Positions 34,871 through 44,148 of a stretch of 64,000 nt of DNA are shown here, piece by piece (within the stretch, counting starts at the first letter, position 1; the number at the start of each line of letters is the position of its first letter). Origin of the DNA: Henriciella marina DSM 19595 (lineage in GTDB: Bacteria; Pseudomonadota; Alphaproteobacteria; Caulobacterales; Hyphomonadaceae); NCBI RefSeq assembly GCF_000376805.1, contig NZ_AQXT01000002.1:1736001-1800000 (forward strand), written 5' to 3'. The translations under genes were made by a program, and so were the position numbers. Below the pieces are notes generated by a model. The model ran no database searches. It saw only the letters and a program-made list of their open reading frames with translations, and was not told the DNA's origin.

Positions 34871-35647
34871 ATGAGCGTGACCCCAACCGTCCTGACCGCC
34901 CATGACGGCGATATTCTTACCGTTACCATCAACCGGCCCGGCGCCCGCAATGCGGTCGACCGAGACACGGCGCAGGCGCTTTATGAGGCCTTCAAGGCGT
35001 TCGATGCCGATGAGGCGCTATCGGTCGCCATCCTGACCGGCGCAGAACATAATTTCTGCGCGGGCGCGGACCTGAAAGCGGTGTCCGAAGGGCGCGGCAA
35101 TGTAACGAAGGTAGACGGCGACCTTGGCCCGATGGGGCCGACGCGGCTAAGCCTCACCAAACCCGTCATCGCTGCAGTTGAAGGCTACGCCGTGGCGGGC
35201 GGGCTGGAGCTTGCGCTCTGGTGTGATCTGCGCGTCGCGAGCGAGACCGCTCGCTTTGGTGTCTTCTGCAGGCGCTTTGGCGTCCCCTTGATCGATGGCG
35301 GGACAGTCCGCCTGCCGCGTCTCATCGGTCAGTCCCGCGCCATGGATATGGTGCTGACCGGGCGCGAAGTTGGCGTCGGCGAGGCGCTGGATATCGGTCT
35401 CGCCAATCGCCACGCGGCGGCCGGTGACGCGCTTGAGGCGGCAAAGGTTCTGGCACGAGAGATCGCCGCCTTTCCGCAGGCCTGTATGCGTGCCGACCGC
35501 GCGTCCACGCTGGCCCAGTGGAGCCTCTCTGAAGCCGAAGCCCTCCGCGCGGAAATCAGCGGCGGGATGGATGTGATCAGCTCGGGTGAAACGCAGGCCG
35601 GTGCCACGCGCTTCAAGTCCGGCACGGGGCGCCACGGCAAGTTCTGA
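34871..35647 (+). CDS. Enoyl-CoA hydratase/isomerase (crotonase) family protein
   Basis: A 258-residue crotonase. The CoA-binding strand is NRPGARNAVD, the first oxyanion loop HNFCAGADLKAVSEG, and the second VIAAVEGYAVAGGLELALWCDLRVAS. FGVFCRRFGVPLIDGGTVRLPRLIG is the usual dimer part. Hydratase-type Glu residues are not both clear, as the second loop reads RRFGVPLIDGG where hydratases often carry Glu, so isomerase or other activity is possible. It shares an operon with the alpha/beta hydrolase and converges on the DUF2207 gene. Confidence 0.9.
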   Translation: MSVTPTVLTAHDGDILTVTINRPGARNAVDRDTAQALYEAFKAFDADEALSVAILTGAEHNFCAGADLKAVSEGRGNVTKVDGDLGPMGPTRLSLTKPVIAAVEGYAVAGGLELALWCDLRVASETARFGVFCRRFGVPLIDGGTVRLPRLIGQSRAMDMVLTGREVGVGEALDIGLANRHAAAGDALEAAKVLAREIAAFPQACMRADRASTLAQWSLSEAEALRAEISGGMDVISSGETQAGATRFKSGTGRHGKF

Positions 35648-35657
35648 ACCTCTCGGC

Positions 35658-37358
35658 CTACCAGCCGCCCCCACCGCCGCCACCGCCGCCGCCGCCAGAA
35701 AAACCGCCGCCGCCAGAACCTGAGGATGAGGAGCTTTGCGGCATGGAGGCAGCCACGGCTGCGGCAACATTCGTTGTGATGGCGCGGTTCATCCCGGAGA
35801 GTGAATGCCCGGACATATGTCCGGCATACCAGCCCGGATTGTAAGCGGCCGCTTCCTGCGGCAGCACGGTTTCGAAATGCTCGGTCCACGGCTTCTCGAC
35901 GCCGAGCGCGATGGCATAGGGAAGGAAGGTTTCGTACCGGTCCCTGGTCATGGGCGGGGGCTGACTGCCGTCGACCTTGGCGGCGTTGAGCTGGAGCTTT
36001 TCAGCCGTCTCGAGATAAAGCCTGAAGCCCTTGATCTTTGTGCGGACATCCTCACCCTTCTGGGTGGCCGCCGGCATCAGATACATGAAAAGCCCGTTCA
36101 CCAGCGCAATTGCGATAACGAGCCCGGTCAGCCAGTTATTCCAGTTCGTGGCATGGATGATGGCGAAGATGATGGCGATGCCAGAGAGCGCAATCGCGGC
36201 GAACGTATAGCCGAGATTCCAGCGGAAATAGTCAGACCCGAACTTCTCTGACACCTTCTTGCGAAAGGCCTGATAGGCGGCAGTGAAGTCCTTGTTGTAG
36301 CTCTTGCCGAGCGTCACGGCATTTGTGTCCGGGAAGAGCTTGCGCTGCAGGGTCCATTCCTCGGACGGCAATCGCCCACTTCCCATTTCACGCTTGGGCG
36401 TCAGCACGGTTTCCTTCTTGTCGGCCGCGTCGATATCGAGCCGCCCCTTGATGCCGAGATTGACCAGGGTGGAAATCAGCGCGTCATGATCATTGAACCC
36501 GCGATGATAGATGTGATGGACGGCGGCAGGCGAGAAACCGGCAGGCGGTTCATAGAGCGGGAAGACAGGCCCGCGTGCCGGGTCACGGCCGACCCTGTTC
36601 CATGAACGATAGAGAAAGACGAAAACACCGATGAGTGAGGCCAGCAGCACAGCAAGCGATCCATGGCGCTGCCACCAGAGTGCCCGCTTGTCGCCCGCCG
36701 AGGGCGGGTCGATCACGCCTTTCTCCACCGCCAGCGCGACAGTCAGCCCCTCATACGGGCCGAGCGAGGTGGTCGTCTCAAATACATGGGCGTCGCCCTC
36801 GCGGCGATAGGTGTAGTCGCTCGCTGTCGCGCCTTGTGGGCCTGTATAGGCGCTTTGCCGCAGGATGCCCGCCCCGTCCGGAAAGATGATGCGGGCGGTG
36901 GCTTCACCGATGGGGAACGTCCACCCAGTACCGGTCACATTCCAGTAGAGCTCATCGGCGCCCTCCTGGTAGCGGATCTGGTTCTTTACCCGATAGGTGA
37001 TCTCATAGACATGCTCGCCGCGCTCGATGCGTACATCCGGGTCGCCGATCCGCACCGTATAGCCATTGCCATCGGCATCGGTTTCATACTTTTCGCGCGC
37101 GCCATCCCGGCGGACAGAGACAATGTCATAATCAAAGCGCAGCCGCTCTCCGTCGAGCAGGTAATAGCGTGGCAGCGTCCGGAAGATGCCGCGATTGATC
37201 TGATCATGCTCGGCGACGATCTCGATCGTCTCAGCGACCAGAATATCGCCGCTTTGCTGGACATCAACATCGACGGCGAACCGGTTGATGACTTCTTCTG
37301 CCTTAGCAGGCAGCACGGCCAGAATTGCCATGCAGAGGCATGTCAGAAGATTTCTCAT
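35658..37358 (-). CDS. DUF2207 membrane protein (YciQ-like)
   Basis: A 566-residue exported membrane protein. Signal peptide MRNLLTCLCMAILAVLPAKA; a beta-rich extracytoplasmic domain (INRFAVDVDVQQSGDILVAETIEI through LVAL near 220) typical of DUF2207; a first helix HGSLAVLLASLIGVFVFLY; a cytoplasmic part with RDPARGPVFPLYEPPAGFSPA; two more helices near 380-430; and a C-terminal tail ending in Ser and then an almost pure Gly run before Trp. Such tails are typical of this family. It is coupled by TGATG to the lemA gene upstream, the common LemA-DUF2207 pair. Confidence 0.92.
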   Translation of the reverse strand: MRNLLTCLCMAILAVLPAKAEEVINRFAVDVDVQQSGDILVAETIEIVAEHDQINRGIFRTLPRYYLLDGERLRFDYDIVSVRRDGAREKYETDADGNGYTVRIGDPDVRIERGEHVYEITYRVKNQIRYQEGADELYWNVTGTGWTFPIGEATARIIFPDGAGILRQSAYTGPQGATASDYTYRREGDAHVFETTTSLGPYEGLTVALAVEKGVIDPPSAGDKRALWWQRHGSLAVLLASLIGVFVFLYRSWNRVGRDPARGPVFPLYEPPAGFSPAAVHHIYHRGFNDHDALISTLVNLGIKGRLDIDAADKKETVLTPKREMGSGRLPSEEWTLQRKLFPDTNAVTLGKSYNKDFTAAYQAFRKKVSEKFGSDYFRWNLGYTFAAIALSGIAIIFAIIHATNWNNWLTGLVIAIALVNGLFMYLMPAATQKGEDVRTKIKGFRLYLETAEKLQLNAAKVDGSQPPPMTRDRYETFLPYAIALGVEKPWTEHFETVLPQEAAAYNPGWYAGHMSGHSLSGMNRAITTNVAAAVAASMPQSSSSSGSGGGGFSGGGGGGGGGGGW

Positions 37359-37924
37359 CAGCCCTGCCCCCCGAAGTTGACCTCCGGCAGCGCTCGGTCG
37401 GCGGTCTGGATCTCGAAATAAGCCGCCTTGTGAAAGCCGAAAGGGCCCGCGATCATACTGGACGGGAAGGTCTCGACGGCCGTGTTCAGTTCGCGCACAG
37501 CGCCATTATAGAAGCGCCGCGCCATCTCGATCTTGTTCTCGGTGTCGGCGAGGTCATCCTGCAGACCCTTGAAGTTCGCACTGGCTTTGAGTTCGGGATA
37601 GTCCTCACCGACCGCGATCAGGCGGCCCAGGGGACGAGAGAGTTCGCTTTCGGCAGCGCCCCGGGCCACGGCATCATCACCTGCCGCGTTCGCCTGATTG
37701 CGCTTTTCCACCACGTCTTCGAACAGCTGACGCTCATGGCTGGCATAGCCTTTGACCGTCGCGACCAGCGCCGGGATAAGGTCGGCGCGCCGCTTCAGCT
37801 GAACATCGATATCTGCCCAGCCATTGTTCACCATTTGCCGTTTTGCGACGAGCCTGTTGTAGAGCACGATTGTCAGAACGAGCGCTGCGGCGAGCACGCC
37901 AATCACGATGAACAGAACCGTCAT
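37358..37924 (-). CDS. lemA: LemA family protein
   Basis: A 188-residue LemA protein: one N-terminal membrane helix (MTVLFIVIGVLAAALVLTIV), then YNRLVAKRQMVNNGWADIDVQLKRRADLIPALVATVKGYASHE, the family signature, followed by helical segments with GRLIAVGEDYPELKASANF and ENKIEMARRFYNGAVRELN. Role unknown but usually coupled with a DUF2207/TPM protein in envelope functions. GGGAGGA stands before the ATG at 37924. Its stop overlaps the DUF2207 start. Confidence 0.95.
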   Translation of the reverse strand: MTVLFIVIGVLAAALVLTIVLYNRLVAKRQMVNNGWADIDVQLKRRADLIPALVATVKGYASHERQLFEDVVEKRNQANAAGDDAVARGAAESELSRPLGRLIAVGEDYPELKASANFKGLQDDLADTENKIEMARRFYNGAVRELNTAVETFPSSMIAGPFGFHKAAYFEIQTADRALPEVNFGGQG

Positions 37925-38134
37925 GCAGGCGTCCTCCCTTGAGACTGATCTGGCGACCGGTCCGGCGACTATCTGCCAAACCGGCCGGTCTGTTAAGGGC
38001 AAAACGGGAATAGGCGGCCTGCCACCGCCTCATCAATGGGCACCCGCCGCCTCTCCCTTTTAGGCGGCCCGCTTTGAGTTGACAGCATCTGGTCCGTGGG
38101 CGCACCCAAAGCGCAATCAATCAGAGGAATGGAT

Positions 38135-40144
38135 ATGAAAATAGCGCTTCTCGCCGCCCTTGGCTCCTCCCTGCTGGCGCTGCCCGCGCTTGCGCAGGAC
38201 GCCGAACCAGCAACCGAAACGGCCTCTCACGAAGCTTCACATGGCGGTGAAAAAGGCCCGGACATGTCGCTCGAAGCGATGACGCCGGAAGATGAAGTGG
38301 TGAATGTCGGCCTTGCAGGCCAGGATCCGTCCAATATTGCGCGCTACCTTCTGGCGAGCGGCGCGGGCGGCACCTCTCTTTCGCCAGATGGTGAGACCCT
38401 CGCCATGAGCTGGGACATCACCGGCGAGCCGCAGCTCTGGACGTTTCCGGCCAGCGGCGGCCAGCCCCAGCAGCTGACCTTTGGCAATGGCATCACTTTT
38501 TTCTCCTGGGCCCCTGACAGCGAGACGCTGATCTATGGCGCCGATAATGACGGCAATGAGCAGGAATCCTATTATCGTATCAGCGCGGACGGCCTGTCGG
38601 AAGCGCTGGTGCTGCCAGCGGTCGATGGTGGCTTTCGTGCATTCGGTGACTTTGGGGCAGACGGCAAGACGATCGCTTTTGCGTCGACAGAGCGCAATGG
38701 CGAGGATTTTGATATCTACACGGCCGACCTTTCCAGTGGAGAGACGACACGCCTCTATGAAGGGACCTTCGGTTTCTTCGCGCACGATATGTCACCCGAT
38801 GGAGGCAAGCTCATCGTGACGGAGACTGTCGGTGAGGATTCCGACAATCTCTACCTCCTGGACATTGAAAGCCGCGAGATGACGACGCTCGCCAGGCCCG
38901 ACCCGCGCGCCAATCATACGGGCGGCGGTTTTGCCTGGCTGCCGGACTCCTCGGGCTTCTATTTCTCGACCAATGAGGGCCGCGAGTTTTCCGCCATCAC
39001 CCGTTATGACGTCGAGAGCGGCGAGATGACGACCGTCAAGGAAGCCGACTATGACCTTGGCGGGATCGACCTCTGCGGTGAGGGCGGTCAGTTCATGGTC
39101 TCTACCGAGAATGTCGATGGTTTCGAGACGCTTCATATCGACAAGGACGGCGAGGCCGCCGGTCTCGACCTCAGCTTCCTGCCGGAAGGCCAGTACGCAA
39201 CAAGCTGCTCGATGGAGACCTCAAAGGTCGCGATCCGCGCTGGCGGCTGGCGTACGCCCGGCGATGTCTATGTTGTCGACCTTGAGAGCGGCGCGCATAC
39301 GCAGGTCTTTGCCTCCAACTATGCAGGGCTCGATCCTGACCGTCTCATCCGGCCCGAAAGCGTCCGCATGATGGCGCGCGACGGGGTTGAGCTCCAGGGG
39401 CTCCTCTACCTGCCGGACGACAGCTCACGCCAGAGCGACAGCGCCCCGCCTGTCATTTTCTTCGTTCATGGCGGACCAACAGGCCAGTCCGTCGCAAGCT
39501 TTGACGCGGTGGTGCAATACCATCTCGATCGCGGTCTTGCCGTCTTCGAGCCAAACGTGCGCGGCTCCACCGGGTTCGGGCGGACCTATGTCACGCTCGA
39601 TGACCAGAAGAAGCGCCGCGACAGTGTGCGTGACCTGATCGACATGCTGGCGGCGCTGGAACAAGACGGCCGCGTCGACACCAGCCGCGCGGCCGTCGTC
39701 GGCGGCTCCTATGGCGGCTATATGGTGAACGCCGTTCTGGCGCTTTATCCGGAGGCCTTCGATGCAGGCGCGTCGCTCTTCGGTGTCGGCAACTGGGTAA
39801 CGGCGCTCCAGATCGCCTCGCCGGGCCTCAAGGCGTCTGACCGGATCGAATATGGCGACATCCGTGAGCAGGAATGGGTGGACTACTACACTGAAAACTC
39901 GCCGGTCTCGCTGGCCGACAATATCGAGGTGCCGGTGCTCTACTCCCACGGCGTCATGGACCCGCGGATCGACATCTACGAGACCGAGATCATGGTGAAG
40001 ACGCTGCGCGAGAACGGCATCGAAGCGCCTTATGTCCGCATTCCGGACGAGGGCCATGGCTGGCGCAAGCTGAAGAACCAGCTCTACTATTTCCGCCGTC
40101 AGGCCGAGTTCCTTGAAGAGCAGCTGGCAGACACCGACGAATAA
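38135..40144 (+). CDS. Exported S9 (prolyl oligopeptidase) family peptidase
   Basis: A 669-residue serine peptidase. Signal peptide MKIALLAALGSSLLALPALAQ. Residues about 60-400 form a WD40/TolB-like beta-propeller (SLSPDGETLAMSWD, FFSWAPDSETLIYG, DMSPDGGKLIV). The hydrolase domain has FFVHGGPTGQS, the nucleophile in GGSYGGYMVNAV, Asp in LYSHGVMDPRID, and His in IPDEGHGW. It likely degrades peptides in the periplasm. The ATG at 38135 is 6 nt after AGAGGA. It is one of two S9 peptidases in the window (the other at 46440); they are only distantly alike. Confidence 0.93.
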   Translation: MKIALLAALGSSLLALPALAQDAEPATETASHEASHGGEKGPDMSLEAMTPEDEVVNVGLAGQDPSNIARYLLASGAGGTSLSPDGETLAMSWDITGEPQLWTFPASGGQPQQLTFGNGITFFSWAPDSETLIYGADNDGNEQESYYRISADGLSEALVLPAVDGGFRAFGDFGADGKTIAFASTERNGEDFDIYTADLSSGETTRLYEGTFGFFAHDMSPDGGKLIVTETVGEDSDNLYLLDIESREMTTLARPDPRANHTGGGFAWLPDSSGFYFSTNEGREFSAITRYDVESGEMTTVKEADYDLGGIDLCGEGGQFMVSTENVDGFETLHIDKDGEAAGLDLSFLPEGQYATSCSMETSKVAIRAGGWRTPGDVYVVDLESGAHTQVFASNYAGLDPDRLIRPESVRMMARDGVELQGLLYLPDDSSRQSDSAPPVIFFVHGGPTGQSVASFDAVVQYHLDRGLAVFEPNVRGSTGFGRTYVTLDDQKKRRDSVRDLIDMLAALEQDGRVDTSRAAVVGGSYGGYMVNAVLALYPEAFDAGASLFGVGNWVTALQIASPGLKASDRIEYGDIREQEWVDYYTENSPVSLADNIEVPVLYSHGVMDPRIDIYETEIMVKTLRENGIEAPYVRIPDEGHGWRKLKNQLYYFRRQAEFLEEQLADTDE

Positions 40145-40172
40145 GGCCTGCGAACCAGATACTCTGGCCATA

Positions 40173-40197
40173 CGCCCCGGTTTCAGGCATCGGGGCG
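40173..40197 (+). promoter_or_regulatory. GC hairpin directly before the EamA start
   Basis: CGCCCCG (40173-40179) pairs with CGGGGCG (40191-40197), ending 1 nt before the ATG at 40199. There is no T run. It could hamper translation initiation or end the upstream message. Confidence 0.4.
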
Positions 40198-40198
40198 C

Positions 40199-41056
40199 AT
40201 GATGCCTTCCGTCCTTCGCCTTTTCCTGATCACCGCGCTCGCCATGACGGCCTTTGCCGCCAATTCGGTTCTGGCGCGGCTTGCCATGGCGACAGGCGAG
40301 GCAGGGGCGTGGACCTTTACCCTCATCCGTATCCTTTCGGGTGCGCTTGTTCTGGCGCTGATCGTGTCGCCTGGCCGCGCGATGAAAGCAGGCAGCTGGG
40401 CCTCCGGCGGCGCGCTTCTTCTTTATGCCGCCGCCTTCTCGCTCGCTTATCTGACGCTGGCGACGGGCACCGGCGCGCTGATCCTCTTTGCGCTCGTGCA
40501 GATTACGATGATCGGCTGGGGGCTCGCCCAAGGAGAGCGCCTCAGTGCGCCGCGATGGGGCGGGCTGATACTGGCACTTCTTGGCCTCGTCTGGCTGCTC
40601 CTGCCCGGCATCGAAGCGCCGCCTCTGGCTGGCGCGCTTCTCATGTCGGCGGCAGGCGTCGGCTGGGGCATCTATTCGCTGCGCGGGCGCGGCGCCAGCC
40701 AGCCAACCCTGCTGACCGCTGGCAACTTTGCGCGGGCAAGCTTCCTGGCTCTTCTGGTTGCTTTTCCGGCGCTCTTTCTCTCTGGCGAAGCAGCCCCATC
40801 GCTCGAAGGGACAGCCTATGCGCTGGCGTCAGGGGCGATCACTTCGGCGCTCGGCTATGCCATCTGGTATGCGGCCCTGCGGCACTTGAGCGCCAGCCTT
40901 GCCGCCATCGCCCAGCTTACTGTCCCGGCCATCGCCGCGTTCGGCGGCATGATCTTCCTCGATGAACCACTGACCGTACGCTTCCTGATTGCCACCGCGC
41001 TTATCCTTAGCGGCGTCGCGCTTGCCAGTTTGGCCCGGCGACGGGCGACATCGTAA
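40199..41056 (+). CDS. EamA/DMT-family transporter
   Basis: A 285-residue, ten-helix transporter of the drug/metabolite superfamily. The two EamA halves are visible: LFLITALAMTAFAANSVLARLAM with helices up to about 140, and the second half beginning GALLMSAAGVGWGIYSLRGRG, ending in LAAIAQLTVPAIAAFGGMIFLDEPLTVRFLIATALILSGVALA. The P-x-x-A-x-x-x-x-x-FL-x-E pattern near the end is a family mark. The substrate is unknown. A strong hairpin covers the region of its start. Confidence 0.9.
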   Translation: MMPSVLRLFLITALAMTAFAANSVLARLAMATGEAGAWTFTLIRILSGALVLALIVSPGRAMKAGSWASGGALLLYAAAFSLAYLTLATGTGALILFALVQITMIGWGLAQGERLSAPRWGGLILALLGLVWLLLPGIEAPPLAGALLMSAAGVGWGIYSLRGRGASQPTLLTAGNFARASFLALLVAFPALFLSGEAAPSLEGTAYALASGAITSALGYAIWYAALRHLSASLAAIAQLTVPAIAAFGGMIFLDEPLTVRFLIATALILSGVALASLARRRATS

Positions 41057-41097
41057 GCGATTGACGCCGCCTGGTTTCCCGGTCATTGCCTTGCGCC

Positions 41098-42357
41098 ATG
41101 ACCGAGGCCCCTGCCATCCGAAAACACGGGAAGAATGCTTTCCTGTTCGTCATCGTCTGCGTGGCGATAGATATGATGGGGTTTGGCATCATCATTCCCG
41201 TCCTACCGTCGCTGCTTGAGGAGCTAACGGGCAATCCAGCGTCTGAGACGATCGTCATCGGCGGCTATCTGATGGCAACCTATGGCATCCTCAACTTCGT
41301 CGCCATGCCGACCATTGGCAGCCTGTCCGACCGGTTCGGCAGGCGGCCCGTCCTTCTGGTCTCAATCGCGACACTCGGCATGGACTTCATCATCATGGGG
41401 CTGGCAGACTCGGTCTGGCTGCTCTTTGTCGGCCGCGCCCTTACCGGCATTTCCTCGGCGACATTCTCTACCGCGAACGCCTATATCGCCGATGTCACGG
41501 ACCCCGGAGAACGCGGCAAGGCCTTCGGCATGATCGGCGCGGCCTTTGGCATCGGCTTCATTCTGGGCCCGGCCATTGGCGGCCTGCTCGGCTCCATCGA
41601 TACGCGCCTGCCCTTTTTCGGGGCAGCGGCGCTTTCGATCCTGAACTTTCTCTATGGCTTCTTCGTTCTGCCGGAATCGCTGGCAAAGGAAGACAGGCGG
41701 GCCTTCGACGCCAAACGCGCCAATCCGTTCGGCGCGGTCAAACACTTCTCAAAGATCCCCAAGGTTGGCTGGTTTATCGTCGCTTTCGGCATTTTCCAGT
41801 TTGCCCACAGCGTCTTCCCGTCGACCTGGAATTTCTATTCCGACATTCGCTATGACTGGTCGGAGACGCAGATCGGCCTGTCGCTTGCGGCGGTCGGGCT
41901 TGGCTCTGCGCTGACGCAGGTGCTGCTCATTGGCCCCTCGATCAGCCGGTTCGGCCCGGTCCGCACCGCGCTCGGCGGCATCGGTATCATGGTGGTTGCG
42001 CTTGGCCTTTTTGCCGGGGCATTCCAGGGCTGGATGGTCTACGCGATCATACCACTCAGCGCGCTTGGCGGGGTTTTCGGCCCATCCATCAACCAGATCA
42101 TGTCGGGCCTCACCCCGCGCAACGCGCAGGGCGAATTGCAAGGCGCCACGGCCAGCCTCAATGCCTTCTCGATCATCTTCGCGCCGCTCCTGATGACGCA
42201 GACGCTTCATGCTTTCTCCTCCGATGATGCGCCGGTCTATTTCCCGGGTGCGGCCTTCCTTCTGGCCTCCGTTCTGACCGCCCTGGTCTTCATCCCCTTC
42301 ATGATGGGTGTGCGTGCCAATCGCGAGGCGGTCGCGACGCTCGCGGCCGCCGAGTGA
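41098..42357 (+). CDS. MFS transporter, TetA-like
   Basis: A 419-residue twelve-helix major facilitator. It starts with FLFVIVCVAIDMMGFGIIIPVLPSLLEEL, the TetA(DHA1)-type helix 1, and carries the family loop GSLSDRFGRRPVLL between helices 2 and 3. Motif C-like GAAFGIGFILGPAIGGLLG is in helix 5, marking an antiporter. It probably exports a drug or metabolite; tetracycline itself is only one possibility. The ATG at 41098 is used as it gives the usual N-terminus. It lies 41 bp after the EamA gene on the same strand. Confidence 0.92.
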   Translation: MTEAPAIRKHGKNAFLFVIVCVAIDMMGFGIIIPVLPSLLEELTGNPASETIVIGGYLMATYGILNFVAMPTIGSLSDRFGRRPVLLVSIATLGMDFIIMGLADSVWLLFVGRALTGISSATFSTANAYIADVTDPGERGKAFGMIGAAFGIGFILGPAIGGLLGSIDTRLPFFGAAALSILNFLYGFFVLPESLAKEDRRAFDAKRANPFGAVKHFSKIPKVGWFIVAFGIFQFAHSVFPSTWNFYSDIRYDWSETQIGLSLAAVGLGSALTQVLLIGPSISRFGPVRTALGGIGIMVVALGLFAGAFQGWMVYAIIPLSALGGVFGPSINQIMSGLTPRNAQGELQGATASLNAFSIIFAPLLMTQTLHAFSSDDAPVYFPGAAFLLASVLTALVFIPFMMGVRANREAVATLAAAE

Positions 42358-42421
42358 CGCAAGGAAGGCGTGCGCACCTTGCATCTGGTCCCGCCACGCC
42401 CCTTCGCCTAGAAACAAGCCC

Positions 42422-42952
42422 ATGTCCGAACGACGCCCTGCCCTCTTTCTGGACCGTGACGGCGTCCTCAATGTCGATCGCGGTTATGTCAGCCGTATCG
42501 AGGACTTCGAGTGGGTCGACGGCGCCAGAGAGTGCGTGGCGACTTTCAACCGCCGCGGCTGGTATGTCTTCGTCGTGACGAACCAGTCCGGCATCGCTCG
42601 CGGCCTCTATACCGAAGCCGACATGCTGGCCCTGCACGCGCATATGGAAACCGAGCTTGAAGCCGCTGGGGCAAAGATTGACCGCTTCTATCACGCCCCC
42701 TGGCATGAGGAAGGCGAGGTTGCGCGCTATCGGAAAGCCAGCATCGACCGCAAGCCAGGCCCGGGAATGTTGCTGCAGGCCATGGCCGATTTCAACGTCA
42801 ACCGGGAACAGAGCTTCCTGATCGGCGACAAGGAAACCGATATGGACGCGGCGCGCGCCGCGGGCGTCGGGGCATTCCTGTTCAGGGGCGGCAACATTGC
42901 AACTTTCGCCGAATGGGCACTGGCCAGCTTTGAGGACGGGGTCCGCGGATAA
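42422..42952 (+). CDS. HAD-IIIA phosphatase, heptose-bisphosphate phosphatase-like
   Basis: A 176-residue HAD-IIIA enzyme. Motif I FLDRDGVLNVDRGYVSRIEDFEW with its two Asp residues, motif II VVTNQSGIARG, the Lys in RKPGPGMLLQAM, motif IV LIGDKETDMDAARAAG. It resembles GmhB, which takes the 7-phosphate from D-glycero-manno-heptose 1,7-bisphosphate in LPS core synthesis, but the HYCP-type zinc Cys cluster of GmhB is not seen; FYHAPWHEEGEV stands there. A different sugar or histidinol phosphate is therefore possible. It is followed by the racemase gene with only 2 bp between. Confidence 0.85.
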   Translation: MSERRPALFLDRDGVLNVDRGYVSRIEDFEWVDGARECVATFNRRGWYVFVVTNQSGIARGLYTEADMLALHAHMETELEAAGAKIDRFYHAPWHEEGEVARYRKASIDRKPGPGMLLQAMADFNVNREQSFLIGDKETDMDAARAAGVGAFLFRGGNIATFAEWALASFEDGVRG

Positions 42953-42954
42953 TA

Positions 42955-43647
42955 ATGAAGAAGATCGGTATTCTTGGCGGGATGAGCCCGGAAAGCACCA
43001 TCATCTATTATCGTGAGCTCAATGCTGGCGCCCGCGCGGCGCTCGGCCCGCTTGAGAGCGCGGACTGCCTCATCGCGTCGATGAATTTCGGTGACATACA
43101 GAGGATGCAGAAAGCGGGCGACTGGGAGGGCGCTGGCGCCCTGCTCAGCCGGGCGGCAAAGGGCCTGCAGGATGCCGGTGCGGATTTTGTTCTCCTGGCG
43201 ACAAACACGATGCACAAATGCGCAGACGCCATCGAAGCCGCGATCCGTGTGCCCTACCTGCATATTGCTGACGCCACCGGCATGAAGCTTAGATCAGACG
43301 GGCGCACCCGCCCGTTGTTGCTTGGCACGGCCTACACAATGGAACAGGATTTCTACAAAGGCCGGCTGAAACAGACGCACGGGCTGGAGGTCGTCATTCC
43401 AGATGAAGACGACCGCGCGCGAATTCACAGGATCATCTTTGATGAACTCGTGAACGGCATCATCAAGGACGATAGCCGCGCGGCCTATCTCGATATCGTC
43501 ACCCGGCACGCCGCCGCCGGGGCAGACAGCGTCATCCTTGGCTGCACGGAAATCGGCATGCTGCTCAACGACACCAATTCGCCGCTGCCGGTCTACGATA
43601 CAGCGCTTATCCACTGTGAGGTCGCGCTGGAAATGGCCCTCACCTAG
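42955..43647 (+). CDS. Aspartate/glutamate racemase family protein
   Basis: A 230-residue cofactor-independent racemase. Substrate loop GILGGMSPESTIIYY; first catalytic loop LATNTMHK with Thr83; second GCTEI with Cys197. The Thr83/Cys197 pair, in place of two Cys, is the same as in the E. coli YgeA-type racemase (L-Asp/Glu-preferring). It would make or remove D-amino acids in the cytoplasm. It follows the HAD phosphatase in an operon-like arrangement. Its stop TAG overlaps that of the opposing EVE gene in CTAG (43644-43647). Confidence 0.9.
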   Translation: MKKIGILGGMSPESTIIYYRELNAGARAALGPLESADCLIASMNFGDIQRMQKAGDWEGAGALLSRAAKGLQDAGADFVLLATNTMHKCADAIEAAIRVPYLHIADATGMKLRSDGRTRPLLLGTAYTMEQDFYKGRLKQTHGLEVVIPDEDDRARIHRIIFDELVNGIIKDDSRAAYLDIVTRHAAAGADSVILGCTEIGMLLNDTNSPLPVYDTALIHCEVALEMALT

Positions 43648-44081
43648 AGTGACTTCAGCGTCTTTCCGTTCAGACCGCCCATTCGGCAGACTTCCATCCA
43701 TTCATCTGCCTTAACTGGCTGCACGGACAGGCGGAAGGAGGTGACCAGCGCCATGTCTTCCAGCTTTTCATTTGCCTTGACGGCTTTAAGCGTCACCGGC
43801 TTTGGCATGTCGCAGATGGCCTTCAGGTCAACGCAGTCCCAGCGCTCATCATCGGTCGTCTGATCCTGTGCGCTCTCGGCAGACACCTCGACGATCCCAA
43901 CGACCTCAAGGCCCTTATTGGAGTGGTAGAAGAAGCCTTTATCGCCCACTTTCATGTCGCGCATGAAGTTGCGCGCCTGATAGTTGCGGATGCCGGTCCA
44001 CTGAGTGCCATTTTCCCCGGCCTCCTTCTGGTCGTCCCAGCCCCATTTGAACGGCTCTGATTTGAACAGCCAGTATGCCAT
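43644..44081 (-). CDS. EVE domain protein
   Basis: A 145-residue EVE (PUA-like) domain protein: MAYWLFKSEPFKWGWDDQ, TQWTGIRNYQARNFMRDMKVGDKGFFYHSN, VVGIVEVSAESAQDQTTDDERWDCVDLKAI and LSVQPVKADEWMEVCRMGG. The family binds modified bases in nucleic acids through an aromatic cage (Trp-Ser-Glu-Pro type start here KSEPFKW). AAGGAG lies 7 nt before the ATG at 44081. It shares its stop with the racemase gene and has 67 bp to the DUF3445 gene upstream on the same strand. Confidence 0.93.
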   Translation of the reverse strand: MAYWLFKSEPFKWGWDDQKEAGENGTQWTGIRNYQARNFMRDMKVGDKGFFYHSNKGLEVVGIVEVSAESAQDQTTDDERWDCVDLKAICDMPKPVTLKAVKANEKLEDMALVTSFRLSVQPVKADEWMEVCRMGGLNGKTLKSL

Positions 44082-44148
44082 CGAAAACTCCTTCAGTTCA
44101 GCCACCGCGCAGACATAGAACGGATTCGCCTGAAATCGAGAGGAGCAG

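Noticed and set aside
39425-40531. 368-codon minus frame over the S9 peptidase end
   Set aside because: It lies antisense to the catalytic domain of the peptidase and the EamA gene, both well supported.
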